The notes beneath the pieces are model-generated. The model saw only the letters and a list, made by a program, of their open reading frames with translations. It was not told where the DNA came from and made no database searches. Source: Sandaracinaceae bacterium (GTDB taxonomy: Bacteria; Myxococcota_A; Polyangia; Polyangiales; Houyiibacteriaceae). Taken from it: a DNA stretch of 6,443 nucleotides. Shown here in pieces: positions 6,359 through 6,443 of the stretch. The first letter of the stretch is position 1. Each line of letters starts with the position of its first letter. A program made the position numbers and the translations under genes. Where the stretch lies: NCBI GenBank assembly GCA_012514415.1, contig JAAZAH010000027.1, forward strand, positions 1-6,443. Reading direction: 5' to 3'.

Positions 6359-6443
6359 CCCCGTGCGGAGTCCGCGACAAGCCCCGTGCGGAGTCCGCGA
6401 CAAGCCCCGTGCGGAGTCCGCGACAAGCCCCGTGCGGAGTCCG
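6359..6443. repeat. 23-base tandem repeat, at least 3.7 copies, cut by the window end
   Basis: Three identical 23-base units occupy 6359-6381, 6382-6404 and 6405-6427, and a fourth is present for 16 bases to the end of the window. Each unit begins CCCCGTGCGGAGTCCGC and ends GACAAG. The centre GCGGA-G-TCCGC is an inverted repeat around one base. There are no unique spacers, so it is not a CRISPR array. It begins 62 bases after the transposase stop codon. Confidence 0.9.

Noticed and set aside
4311..6380. 689-codon open frame on the minus strand
   Set aside because: It runs antisense through pdhC and the RAYT, is Arg/His-rich and low in complexity, and has no recognisable domain. It is a GC-rich shadow frame.
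6359..6443. CRISPR-like direct repeats
   Set aside because: The 23-base units abut with no unique spacers and there are no cas genes, so this is a tandem repeat.

Overview
The window is about 60% GC with GC-rich third codon positions. It carries chromosomal genes on both strands. A pyruvate dehydrogenase operon sits beside a long REP-associated tyrosine transposase (RAYT) of a kind I associate with Myxococcota and related delta-proteobacterial lineages. That taxonomic guess is inference from protein style and I hold it weakly.

Layout from left to right. (1) A plus-strand ORF of 188 codons or more, ending at 669, encodes a Gly/Leu/His/Asp-rich protein made of degenerate repeats of roughly 30-40 residues. 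A strong stem-loop terminator follows at 690-724. (2) The gap 670-994 has no gene. It holds that terminator, one copy of a dispersed motif (GAACCAGGTTGCT) and a terminator-like hairpin serving the opposite strand. (3) A minus-strand YugP-type membrane zinc metallopeptidase spans 995-1708. (4) The AT-richer divergent region 1709-1909 contains a long hairpin with an A-tract and a T-tract, a candidate sigma70 promoter and a good ribosome binding site. (5) pdhA-pdhB-pdhC follow on the plus strand (1910-5135). They are separated by 1 and 3 bases and must be one transcript. (6) The gap 5136-5330 is full of repeats: a 20-base perfect direct repeat, inverted copies of its core, and a CAC microsatellite. 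(7) The RAYT transposase spans 5331-6296. (8) The window ends inside a 23-base tandem repeat (6359-6443).

How the genes work together. PdhA and PdhB form the thiamine-diphosphate E1 that decarboxylates pyruvate. PdhC (E2) carries the acetyl group on its single lipoyl domain to CoA. No E3 (dihydrolipoamide dehydrogenase) is present, so it must be encoded elsewhere. The peptidase is divergent and shows no functional link to this pathway. The RAYT and the repeats around it look like a REP-type mobile or domesticated module placed against the 3' end of the operon.

The least explained parts are the repeat protein at the left edge, whose repeat pattern runs upstream of its only usable start codon, and the two repeat families around the RAYT. 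I found no CRISPR array, tRNA or rRNA, and nothing I would call a new defence or metabolic system.
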